Shown: piece by piece, positions 55,248 to 64,000 of the stretch | How positions within the stretch are numbered: the stretch's first letter is position 1 | Layout of the letters: each line of letters begins with the position of its first letter | Source of the DNA: Neofusicoccum parvum | Taxonomy: Eukaryota; Ascomycota; Dothideomycetes; Botryosphaeriales; Botryosphaeriaceae | Length of the DNA stretch: 64,000 bases | Assembly: GCA_020912385.1 (NCBI GenBank) | Contig: CP087208.1 | Coordinates: forward strand, 2,232,001 to 2,296,000 | Direction of reading: 5' to 3' | Translations under genes and position numbers: made by a program | The notes under the pieces: model-generated | What the model saw: the letters and a program-made list of their open reading frames with translations, nothing else | What the model was told of the DNA's origin: nothing | Database searches by the model: none

Positions 55248-56977
55248 CTATAGGCACCTACTAAGGGACTGGATTGCCCTTTTTTGATCTGCTTGGTTGG
55301 AGAAAGCCACGCAGATTGAGCCAGCTTGGTTGGTTTTTCTTTTGTCCAGGGAGAACAGCCAGAAGGGGTTCCCTATAATTTTTAGGTTATTGTAGGACTG
55401 GAGTTCATCTTTAATAACCGTAGGGTCGAGGTTTGTTGGTACGCCGTGGATAGCAACCTTAAACCAGGGGTTGTTTTCAACTTGATCCTTGCAGGGGAGA
55501 ATATCTTGCCAAATTACCCTATTTTCCATAAGGTATTTTGCGTTAAAGTTGGGGGTCGTGGTAAGAAGGAAGTTACCCCTAGGGGTGAGGGTGATAGAGG
55601 CGACTATAGGGGTAGTCGCCCCTTTTTCCTGAAATGCCCTATTAAAGGCGTCCCTTGCCTGCTGGGAGGAGAAATCCAGCGTTGATTTAGGCGCAACTAG
55701 GACGATCTGGCGTGATTTGAGATCTTTTCTAATTATCCTAGTAGGTGTAGGGGCCTCCTGGGGGGTCGAGGGGGTCTGGGTAGGGGGGGCCTGGGCCTGG
55801 GCCTGGGCTTGGGGTTGAGGCTGGGGGGGAGGGCCGCCGCGTACGACCTGGGCGAAGGTTTGTCCAGTTTGCGCGTAGGTTATATTACGGAACGCTTTAG
55901 TTGCTGTATTAGCGGCGTGCTCAACTGCTCTCGTCGTGTATCCGAGGATGGACGAGGCAAAATTAAGCCTCCCCTTTTCCGTATATTCGCGAAAGACCTC
56001 TAGGAGGTCTAGTAGGCGCGATTCCTGGTTTCGGTCTGTCGATTTTTCAACTGCCTGGCGGACTAGATCCCTAGCAGCTAGTAGGGCATCTTGCGAGTTT
56101 GAAAACTCCGGCAATTGGGGCCTGAACGGCCTGTTTCCTGGGACTGGAGGTGTTTCAGTCAGGTTTTGGTGAGGAATATTCGAGGTTTGGATCGAATGTT
56201 GTGTGGAATTAGGTGGGTTAGGCCTATTCCTAGGGACTGGGGGGATTTCAGTCGAGATTTGGCGCGTGGTGGTCGAGCTTTGGCGTGAATTAGGCTGATT
56301 TGGCCTATTTCCTGGGACTGGAGGGATCTCAGTCGGGTTTTGGCGCGCATATTGGGTCAAACTAGGCTGGTTAGGCCTAGTTTCTGAGAGGAGAGGGTTT
56401 TCAGGCGAATTTTGTCGATTTTGCTGAAGGAATTCAGAAAAGGGGACTATTTTGCGCTGGATACCCGGGACGAGGCGGGGGGTAGGTGTAGGGGGGGGGT
56501 TTTGGTGGGGGCGGCGTAACCTCCCTAGTCCGTTTCTGGCCGCTAGGGCCAAAGGTAGGGGTAGGGGTAGGGGGGTCGCTGTCAAGGTCCATTTCCTGGG
56601 GGGGGGGGGGGGGGGGGGGGGTCCTGGGAGAGGTCTTGGGGGGGTTCCTGGGCCTGGGGGGGCCTAGGGGTCGCTAGTAGGGGGTCGGGAGAGTCGGCGA
56701 GGGCCTGGAATCGACTGCCTGTTGTCTGGGGGGTTGCTGGGGGGGGTAGGGGGATAGGGACAGCTGGGAGCTCCTGCTCGTAGGCCTGGCAGGCCTCTAG
56801 GAGGTCCAATCCTTGGCGCGCCCAGTGGTTAACCTGGGCATCTGAGGGGTCTTTCCTGTTCGAGACTAGGTGCACAACCTGCTGCCTGAACAGGCGTAGG
56901 GTGCCTTCCGTGTGTTGGGCCATTTTGCCGGATAGCCGAGCGCCGGTTTCGGCGTGCAATCGGGCCAAATTGCGCAA
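55248..56977 (-). pseudogene. LINE ORF1 (gag-like), frameshifted at a 24-G run
   Basis: Minus-strand reading begins MRNLARLHAETGARLSG at 56,977 and runs to a C24 tract (G24 on the plus strand, 56,598-56,621). The same protein then continues in another frame down to 55,248 (ending AIQSLSRCL). The first part is helical; after the tract come Pro/Asn/Gln-rich repeats with PPVPGNRP-type motifs, a helical segment and an RRM-like/nucleic-acid-binding part (NPWFKVAIHGVPTNLD). Typical LINE ORF1 order, but the zinc knuckle is absent, so it ends early. The shift may be real slippage or a sequencing error in the homopolymer. Confidence 0.75.
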
Positions 56978-57087
56978 ATTTTCAGTTGAAAAGGGGCGCG
57001 TCGCTCGAGGGTTGAGAGGGAGGTTGAGAAAAGAAAACTATGATAACTCGACAGCGCGCAGTTGAGGCGCGCTGTAATAGGTTTTTT

Positions 57088-57480
57088 CTAGGGGTGGCGT
57101 AACCTCTCTAGTCTATTTCTAGCTACTAGAGCTAGGAATAGGGGTAGAAGGATTATTATCTACGTTTATTTCCTAGAAAAAATCCTAGAAAAGGTCTTAA
57201 AAGGGGTTCTAGAGGGTTTTCTAGGCCTAGAGGAGTTTAGAAGTTACTAGTAGGGGGTTAAGAGAGTTAGTAAGGGCTTTAAACCGGCTATCTATTATCT
57301 AAGGAGTGGCTAGAGGGGGAGGAGGGGGAGAAGGAGGAATTCCTAGAAATTCCTAGTTATATATCTAGTAGGCCTCTAAAAGGTCTAATTCTTAGCGTGC
57401 CTAGAAGGAGATTTAGGCCTCTAAGGGGTCCTTTCTTTTTTAGACTAGGCCCGCTACCTATTTCTAAAATAGACGGAGCG
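57088..57480 (-). pseudogene. RIP-mutated LINE ORF1, N-terminal-side part
   Basis: Parallels about 56,507-56,830 of the half-LINE with RIP-type changes. Continuation of the remnant at 54,471-54,994. Confidence 0.7.
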
Positions 57481-57779
57481 TGCTATAGCTTAATCACGCT
57501 ATTTATTTATTTATTTATTTATTTATGTTTAACGTCTGTGTAGAGTCTAAGACTATTACAGACGGGGCTAGGCCCGTTCTATATAGGGGCTAGGTACATT
57601 TCAATCTTCTAAAATCAACGGTTCCTTTACCAAGGGGATAACTTATAGATAAGGGAAGAAATAGGTTTTACGAAGGCGTATACAAGGAAATAACTAGGAA
57701 GTACTTAGGAAGGACAAAGAAAAGGGGTGGAAGTACGTATTTATAGTGTCTCGTCAGACAGATTGCCTAGATACTACTT

Positions 57780-58600
57780 CTAGGTGGATATCCTTGTTTT
57801 CTCAAGGAATTCTAAGGTTTTTAGTATTCCTTGGGGTCCATCTAATAGGCCTTTTAGTTGGGGTTCTCGACTATTAAGGTAGTCCTTAACTAGTAGCCTT
57901 TCAGCTCTATATTTAGGGCACCTAAGTAGGAGGTGTTCGGGCGTTTGTTTTGAGGTATTAGTACACTTACACCGCTCGTTATCTAGTCGATTAAAGCGGT
58001 ATAAATAGGACTTAAAGTAGCCATGTCCTATCTTTAGCTGGATAAAGGCCGAGGCAATTTCCCGCTCTATAGGAGGGATATTAATCCTCTTACTTATTTT
58101 CCAGCTAAAGGTGTTTATATAGCTAGAGGGTTTCGAGTTCTCCTTGACTTTTAATATCCTTTCTTCCCACCGTTGTTTAATACTAAGTCTAATTTGCATA
58201 CGATAGTACGCTAGACTAGTAGTACTATTCTTAGATAGGAGTTTAGAGGCGTATTTAGCTAGGGAATCTACTAGTTCATTGCCATAGATATTCTCGTAGC
58301 CGGGCGCCCACTCTAGGGTAATAGTATTCCCATTTTCCCTTAACTTATTAGCGGCTAGTATAGCCCTATTAAGTTGTTCCTGTCCGGGTTCTCCGGTAAG
58401 GGAATTTAGCCTTAAGAGTGCGGCTTGGTTATCTATATATACTCTTATATCTTTAGAATAGTAGTCTTTTTTAACGGCGAGTTCTAGGGCGTTGGTTATT
58501 CCCTCTAGCTCCCCATTATAGACTAGTTGTTGAGAACCTAGGTTCTTAACTACTAGTTGAAATTCTTTAAGATTTTAGCCGTCTTTTAGTACTATAGCTC
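57780..58600 (-). pseudogene. LINE RNase H and C-terminal zinc finger
   Basis: The last 139 codons (58,199-57,780) are open and hold CKCTNTSKQTPEHLLLRCP, the CCHC-type finger that ends ORF2 of Tad/I-group LINEs. Upstream in the same frame are RNase H blocks (VYNGELEGITNALELAV, DNQAALLRLN and GNELVDSLAKYASK). Only a few stops break the 5' part. Much less mutated than adjacent LINE DNA. Confidence 0.8.
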
Positions 58601-59252
58601 CTACGCCTATACCTTTTCCTTATTCCGTAGTATAAAGGGAGTAATTATAGATAATACCCTTTATAATCACCTAGTTGGTAGTCTCTAGGTTAGTGGTACT
58701 AAGTATTACTACTAAGTAGGTTTTCCCTATAGGGAGCTTTCTTTTTAGCTAGGCTATCTTGCTAACCTAGAGGCCGGGGTGTAGAGATATATTCTACTCC
58801 TAGATTATCTTAATAGCCTATAGGTTATTAGTATTAATGCCTTTAAGTGGGATATTATATACTAGTACTAAGTATATCTACTAGTTGGGTCTAACCTCCC
58901 TACCTAGTCCTAAGGTCTAATCTTAGTCTTTTAGTAGTTCTGTCCTAGTATTTAGGTTAGGAATAAAGATTCTAATATCTCTACTTAGAAGCTTCCTTAC
59001 TACGAGGACTTTTTTATAGGTAAATCCCTTACCTACCTAGATCTTTTAGATGATGACTTCGTTAGAGAGTAAGGTAATTTCCTACCTATTCTATTACTTA
59101 GGGAAGTATAGGGTGAGTTCTATAGTAATAGGGAGGATAGGTGGCTTTAGGATTATCTAAGCTATAATCTATAACTACTTTAAGACTATAGGTTAGAGAG
59201 GTACGCTAATAGCCTTCTTAACCTTCTAGATTTCCTTTATAATATCCTTAAG

Positions 59253-60587
59253 TGTTATGGTTTATACCCATGATAGTGCCTTGGAGGATCCGCGGCGATC
59301 ACGTATAGCGCTAGTATTCGCTTATATAGAGTCGCTAGGGACGCGTGTCCTTTCCTCCCCAGCTTGACCTTCGTGTAGACGGAATCCAACTCTTCAGCGC
59401 TCACCCTAGGGTTGAACCATCACATTAGGTTAAGCTCCCTTACTACTAGACAGTGATTGGTTTTCCGCAACTTCCGGAGCGGGAGCAGGAGGCTGGTTAC
59501 CACCTACCTAGCCACGATCGCCCGTTTGTAGTAGGATATTACTGGAACAGAATAAGGAACGACAACGGATCGAACGACGATACGAACGGTAACCGACGTA
59601 ACGACGACCAACCGATTAATGGGCGTAACGGGCGCAACGGGCGCAACAGGCGCAACGTAACGGGCGCAACGCAACAGGCGCAACGCAACGGGCTACCTAG
59701 AGTAGTATGCTTATCGACGGCAACTTGAACGGTTTTTCCTGGAAATTTTTTTCCTTACTAGATTACAAAGGGGACTCCCTCTTCATAACCTATTACTCTC
59801 CTCCCACCTCGGAGGGGAGGGGGGGGGAGAGGGGGGGTCTACCGGGCGTTAGGGACGACGCCCATTGCGAAGAGGTATAGGGCCAGGAGGCCCAGCTGGA
59901 CAAATAGGGCTTGGCTTTAGGCTGGCCATTTGGGCAGTATAATAACGGAGCTGCCGCTAGCAGCATGATAAGAGAGCTGCTACTAGCAGCGAGATAAGAG
60001 AGCTACCTACCAGTAGCGAGATAAGAGAGCTGCCTACCAGTAGCATAATAAGAGGGCTGCCAGCTAGCAGTAAGACAAGGGAGCTGCCTGCCAGCAGTAA
60101 GGCAAGAGCATTAGTAATAGACAAGGATTAAGCAATAGGACGAGCAGCGGAGCGAGTAGCGGAGCTAGTAGTTAAGGTCACCTCTCTAGGTGTACAGGTC
60201 ATTGGACAGCCGAAGAAAGAAAGTCCTGGCACCTATAGCTAGGGAGTCAACCGAAGTAAGTAGCGAAGCAGACAGCGAAGCTGCTTATAAGAGCGCTTAA
60301 GAAAGTGGCCAATTTTTTACCGGGGGAGGGACTAGTTTTAGAAGGATAGATGGAAGGATGGATAAATACATTCCTCATCCCGCCTTCCACCCGGAGGCCG
60401 GAGGGAGGGGGGTGATGTTATGGTTTATACCTATAATAGTGCCTTGGAGGATCCGCGGCGATTACGTATAGCGCTAGTATTCGCTTATATAGAGTCGCTA
60501 GGGACGCGTGTCCTTTCCTCCCCAGCTTGACCTTCGTGTAGACGGAATCTAACTCTTCAGCGCTCACCCTAGGGTTGAACCATCATA
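59253..60587 (+). mobile_element. TRIM-like miniature LTR retrotransposon, copy 2
   Basis: 1,335 bp with 172-bp direct terminal repeats (59253-59424 and 60416-60587) and a perfect 5-bp target duplication TTAAG (59248-59252 and 60588-60592). Organisation is as in copy 1: purine tract before the 3' repeat, G-rich run at about 59,810-59,837, (CGTAACGGG)-type repeats and the 26-27-bp array, with no gag or pol. It keeps more CpA/TpG than copy 1 and interrupts the inverted LINE. Confidence 0.92.
59948..60107 (+). repeat. Six-unit tandem array inside TRIM copy 2
   Basis: Same 160-bp array as in copy 1, with units such as GAGCTGCC...AGCAG...ATAAGA. Differences from copy 1 are nearly all C/T or G/A. 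Confidence 0.85.
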
Positions 60588-60981
60588 TTAAGGCCTAGGT
60601 CCTTAGGATTAGCCTCCTAGAGGGTAGTAGTAAATCCCTAGAAGATTATCTTAGCAACGCTAAGAAAATTTTTCAGCTGGGAAGAGAGAGCTAGAGGGTT
60701 ACTATTTAATACCTATAGGGCCTACTAAATAGTTTTAAGTGTTTTATTTACTCTATTAATATACTCTACGCTAATAGGAGCCTACTTAGGTGCCTATTAG
60801 CTATACTATAGGTGGTAGGGTTAGATATCTTAGAAGAGTATTTTATTTCTCTTCTAGTCCTCTTCTTCTACCCTAGCGTGGTTGCTGCTGCTAGGGTTAT
60901 TATATAGCTAGTTTTAGGGCTAGGAAGAGTCCCTAGGGCCCTCTTCTAGCACTGTAGCTTAAGGTCGATTTTTTAGTACGG

Positions 60982-61427
60982 TGTTACGAACCCCAGTCCG
61001 ACAAAGATAAGGGAAGACGGGAAGCGCGGACAACAGGCGTAAGAATAAACGCTAAGGAAGACATCACGTGCTACACTACGTGCGGCTCCACAAGGACCCA
61101 CATTGGATCAGAACAGATCCAGCCCTTAAATCCATAAGGGCCATCCAACCCTCATATCCATAAGGGATATCCAGATTATCATAGCTTTCCTATAGTATAT
61201 AAGCACACTCACTTAGCTAGATACTTGACCCTTCGTAGTCAACTCAAAGTAGCAATCTCACTCATTGCTGGTAACGAGTCTTATCACGTGCATTCCAGTC
61301 CTCACGTAAACATCCCACTTCTCCTCTCGCTTATCCTTACCCACTCTTGTCCTCAAGGTAAACCCTTCGGTTACCCAACTCCTACCCGACGACTCCGAAG
61401 TCGTGTAGTAGAAGGTACTCCGTTACA
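60982..61427 (+). repeat. Solo LTR, 446-bp family, copy C
   Basis: 446 bp, TGTTACGAAC to CCGTTACA, with a perfect 5-bp target duplication TACGG (60977-60981 and 61428-61432). Inserted in the inverted LINE near its 5' end. Same length as copies A and B. Confidence 0.95.
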
Positions 61428-61570
61428 TACGGTTATATTGGTTAGAAATAGAGATTCTAAATATTTATAAAAATCTATTTAAAAAGCTAGATAGTATTCT
61501 ACTAGATTATAAAGAAGTACTAGAGTTAAACACGACTAGGAGATTTGCTAGATTTAGATTTACAGGTGTC

Positions 61571-62790
61571 GATCGACACGCGGCTAACAAAGCCACCCGT
61601 TCCGCATGCTTTCGGGCCGGGAGCGCAGCCCGATTGACAGGCTCGCAGGACTGGCGCGCATGGCGGCTTTAAGCTTAACGATGTATGGGTTGACATGCAG
61701 GCGTTTGGAAACAGAAGTCAGATCTCGCGGGACGTCGGCTGCACAACAGCTAAGCAGTGCTCGCGAAAGGAGTGGAGTGGAGCGGAGGCGATGCGACTGC
61801 ATAAATGGCTCAAGCATACAACGGCGTGTTCCTCTTCGGGCACTCCGGGGCCAAATTTCTCGTTGGATGCAGATCGAGCCCAGAGAGGCAAGATGCGCAA
61901 GACATCACGGATGTCGCGGTGTGGCTTACGTCCGTCGGTTGGCGACAGGGCGGGGGAGGGCCGAGACACCAAGACAAAAGTCTGCTCGCGTCGGACCGTC
62001 CTGGCGGAAATGATGATGCGAAGGACAAGGGCAGAGCGCGTCTGCTTGTAATAGCAAGCGTGCATCAACGGGGCCGGGATGTGCAGAGACTCGGCTGGAG
62101 CCGATCGCGTGTTGCAGGCCCGCCAGAACAACAATCACTCACTGCTGGCTGGCAGTGGCTGGCGCACGGCGAAGCTTCTCTCCTCTGTGACGGCGCACAG
62201 CAGTCCGTGGGCTGCCCCTGACTGAGGCACAGCGATCCTCCGCACAGCGATCTGCGGGATTCGCGACAGTCGCCAGACGGGCCAAGGCGCTTGAGGCGAG
62301 GGCGTTGGGATGTCGGGCCGAAGGTGCCCTCGTCGCGGCCGGATGCGGAAGCGTGGTGTCGCCAATAGCAGTGCGAGCGCGGGTGAAAGATGAGGCTCAG
62401 CCAAGCGGCCGTTGGACGGCGCCTGAACGTCGATTTCTTCCCAAAGAGGCGCGCAGCATGCCGAGGGAGCGCCTGGATCTGCTAGCACCGTGGGCCTGGC
62501 GGCGGGCGGGAGCACGGGTGCATCCCCGGGACGCTCCCATGGACGACGACGCGCTTGGCGGGCTGCGATCAGCAGGCTGGCGGCGCCGCTGAGTGGCCGC
62601 GGAGCCAGGCGTCCCAAGGCCATCCTCGATCGTGCAGAGCATGCGAGTCGTGTGGTCTCCTGGATGCTGTCTTGCCGGGAGCAGACAGCGTCTCTCCGCT
62701 GGCCCGCCGTATATACAGTCCCTGATCTCGCGGGCACGCCACAAGCTTGGTGTCCGTCTTTCCCTGCACGCATGTGCATTGCCCGCCAGA
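61571..62790. other. GC-rich region without a recognisable gene
   Basis: Starts with an abrupt return to GC-rich, CpA-containing sequence. Overlapping open frames on both strands are Arg/Ala/Gly/Ser-rich and lack domains. The last part is the promoter of the rhodopsin-like gene. A decayed gene is possible but not supported. Confidence 0.45.
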
Positions 62791-64000
62791 ATGACCACTA
62801 TCCGGGAGTTGCTGGTCGAAACCTGGGTCGAATACGGCCTGTCCACCCTCATCATCGCGCTGCGGCTCTTCACCCGCGCCAAGATGGTCGGCCGCCGTCT
62901 GCAGGCGGACGACTACATGATGGTTGTCGCCTGGGTACTGTCGCCGCTGACCCTGCGCGCGCTGTCCGCTGACATGTGCAGATGTTCTACACGACCATGA
63001 CCGTGTGCGCCCACGTCGTCAGCATCAACGGCGACAACCGCGACATGACCAACGCCGAGCGCCTCGCCCTGGCGCCCGTCGTGCGCGCCCAGAAGATCCT
63101 GGGGTCCAAATTCTTCCTCGGCGGACACATGACCTACGTGTCGATGATCTGGTCCATGAAGATCTGCATGCTGCTGTTCTTCCAGCGCCTGACGCGAGGC
63201 CTCAAGTCGGAGAAGTTCATCAAGCCGGCCGTTGTGCTGGTGGCGACGACCTGGCTGGTCGAGGTGCTCACTGTTCTCCTGACGTGCCGGCCCGTGAGCC
63301 ACAACTGGGCCATATACCCCGACCCTGGAAGTGCGTCGCCCCCCCTCCGTGAGTGGACAGGGCGCTGACTGGAGCAGAGCTGTGCACCCACGAAAGCCCG
63401 GTCTGGTACATCATCCAGGTCGTCTTCAACGTCCTGACGGATGCCGTCATTGTGTCGATTCCGATGCCGGTGAGAACACTTCAACCCACAGGCGCCGCAT
63501 GCAGGCTGACTCGCCGCAAAGCTCGTCATCAAGGCGAAGATTTCCACGTGGAGGAAGATCGGACTGGCCTTTCTGCTCGGCGCCGGCATTTTCGTCATGG
63601 TGGCCGCCGTCCTGCGCGTCGTCTTCGTGCTCAAGGTGAGACGGCAGCAGCAAGTGACAGGCGCGGACCCAACGCTGACGGCAACTAGAACGCGGCACCA
63701 TCAGAGCCGGCAATCTGGGCCATGCGCGAGTGCTTCGTGGCGACGTTCGTGGGCAATGCGCCGATGATCCGGCCGATGTTCACCAAGAAGTTCTACCGGG
63801 GCGGATACAGGGACAACGACATCTCGCACGGATACCAGAGCGGGTCGGTGCCGCTGGACGCTTACGGCACGGGCAGCAAGAGCTTCAACCGGAGCTACTT
63901 CACGACCAAGGGCGGCACGCACGCCGACGTCGAGAGCAGCAGCACCGAGAACATCATCCACGCGCCCGACTCCAAGTTCGACGACCCCGAGTTCGCGATC
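62791..64000 (+). CDS. Fung_rhodopsin (SAT4/PTH11-related) membrane protein, partial
   Basis: Five exons so far: 62791-62934, 62982-63330, 63378-63469, 63522-63635 and 63689-64000 (open at the window end), 337 codons. Introns are 47-53 bp, GT-AG, and the frame holds throughout. Conserved features: ALRLFTRAKMVG ... ADDYMMVVAW at the first helix and loop, a long extracellular part with KICMLLFFQRL, then WYIIQVVFNVLTDAVI, ISTWRKIGLAFLLGAGIF and WAMRECFVATFVGNAPMIRP, all typical of the fungal rhodopsin-like family of seven-helix proteins. The cytoplasmic tail is Ser/Gly/Asp-rich. Members include PTH11-like receptors and genes in toxin clusters, but most are unknown. It is the first host gene after the transposon island. 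Confidence 0.85.

Larger units (their letters stand above)
55008..57074 (-). mobile_element. GC-rich, nearly unmutated half-LINE insertion
   Basis: 2,067 bp flanked by TAATAGGTTTTTT at 54,995-55,007 and 57,075-57,087. On the minus strand it has a short leader, an ORF1, a stop, about 60 bp, and a 3' tail of simple (CAACT/CAAT)-type repeats. ORF2 and the zinc-knuckle end of ORF1 are missing, so it is a non-autonomous derivative. A third copy of the target-like sequence at about 55,107-55,119 divides it into a 100-bp truncated 3' end and the 1,955-bp element, suggesting two insertions at one site. It sits inside a RIP-mutated relative. Confidence 0.78.
57495..61450 (-). mobile_element. Inverted, internally deleted LINE with nested TRIM and solo LTR
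   Basis: Minus-strand LINE ending in an (ATTT)n tail at about 57,500-57,525. The 3' part (57.78-58.6 kb) encodes RNase H and a C-terminal CCHC-like finger. From about 58,650 the sequence is the reverse complement of ORF1 of the plus-strand LINE (about 48.5 down to 47.5 kb), continuing after the TRIM at 60,588-60,981. Endonuclease and reverse transcriptase are absent. The ORF1-to-RNase-H junction is near 58,600-58,660. Confidence 0.7.
40430..61570. other. AT-rich, RIP-mutated transposon island
   Basis: Base composition changes abruptly at both ends. Inside, CpA and TpG are nearly absent over long stretches (for example 44.2-45.9 kb, 47-49.6 kb and 52-54 kb) while TpA-rich words such as CTA, TAG and TATA dominate. 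This is the expected footprint of RIP, which turns CpA into TpA in duplicated DNA during the sexual cycle. All recognisable content is transposon-derived; no host gene is seen. Less mutated patches are 41.2-44.0, 45.99-46.43, 50.5-51.85, 55.0-57.07, 57.8-58.5 and 59.25-61.43 kb. Confidence 0.92.

Noticed and set aside
61606..62779. Several 70-210-codon frames on both strands
   Set aside because: Mutually overlapping, Arg/Ala/Gly-rich, no domain; treated as non-coding.
1..64000. CRISPR arrays, operons or other prokaryotic features
   Set aside because: Spliced genes and RIP show this is fungal nuclear DNA. The only regular arrays are simple tandem repeats without spacers.

Overview
The window reads as nuclear DNA of a filamentous ascomycete (Pezizomycotina; a Dothideomycete fits but is an inference). 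The evidence is short spliceosomal introns of about 47-150 bp, GC-rich coding regions, fungal families (Fung_rhodopsin, Nrp1-type RNA binder, VWA-Vint, F-box proteins), and a large AT-rich block of dead transposons with the hallmark of repeat-induced point mutation (RIP: CpA and TpG almost absent, TpA in excess).

Left arm, about 1-40,405: ordinary gene-rich euchromatin on both strands. In order: a type II membrane glycosyltransferase-like protein; Yih1/IMPACT (RWD + UPF0029); a 2-oxoglutarate/Fe(II) oxygenase; a Pho89-type phosphate permease; a coiled-coil protein; an Nrp1-like protein with a decayed exonuclease domain, RRM and two RanBP2 zinc fingers; an F-box/LRR-like protein; Vps54 of the GARP complex; two fungal proteins of unknown function; Cfd1 of the cytosolic Fe-S assembly scaffold; a VWA-Vwaint-Vint (Hint/intein-like) protein; a doubtful small gene; an RA-PH adaptor; a GT25-type glycosyltransferase; and a second F-box protein with a GC-AG intron. 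They are housekeeping or signalling genes with no sign of a biosynthetic cluster.

Transposon island, about 40,430-61,570: a nested graveyard. A Ty3/gypsy element with chromodomain integrase (minus strand) has two related LTRs and sits in a LINE fragment. A heavily RIP-mutated LINE (plus strand) follows. It is interrupted by a 446-bp solo LTR and by a 1.34-kb miniature LTR element (TRIM-like). Next come a RIP-mutated LINE ORF1 that has itself received a far less mutated, GC-rich half-LINE, and an inverted, internally deleted LINE carrying a second TRIM-like copy and a third solo LTR. All three solo LTRs have perfect 5-bp target duplications. One TRIM copy has a perfect 5-bp duplication and the other a 4-bp match.

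Right arm, about 61,571-64,000: GC-rich sequence resumes abruptly, with about 1.2 kb without a recognisable gene and then the 5' part of a multi-intron Fung_rhodopsin/SAT4-type membrane protein running off the window.

I found no clear novel system. The most unusual items are the VWA-Vint protein, the Nrp1-like pseudo-exonuclease, and the nesting order and uneven RIP of the transposon island. All gene models are hand-spliced from codon continuity and GT-AG signals.
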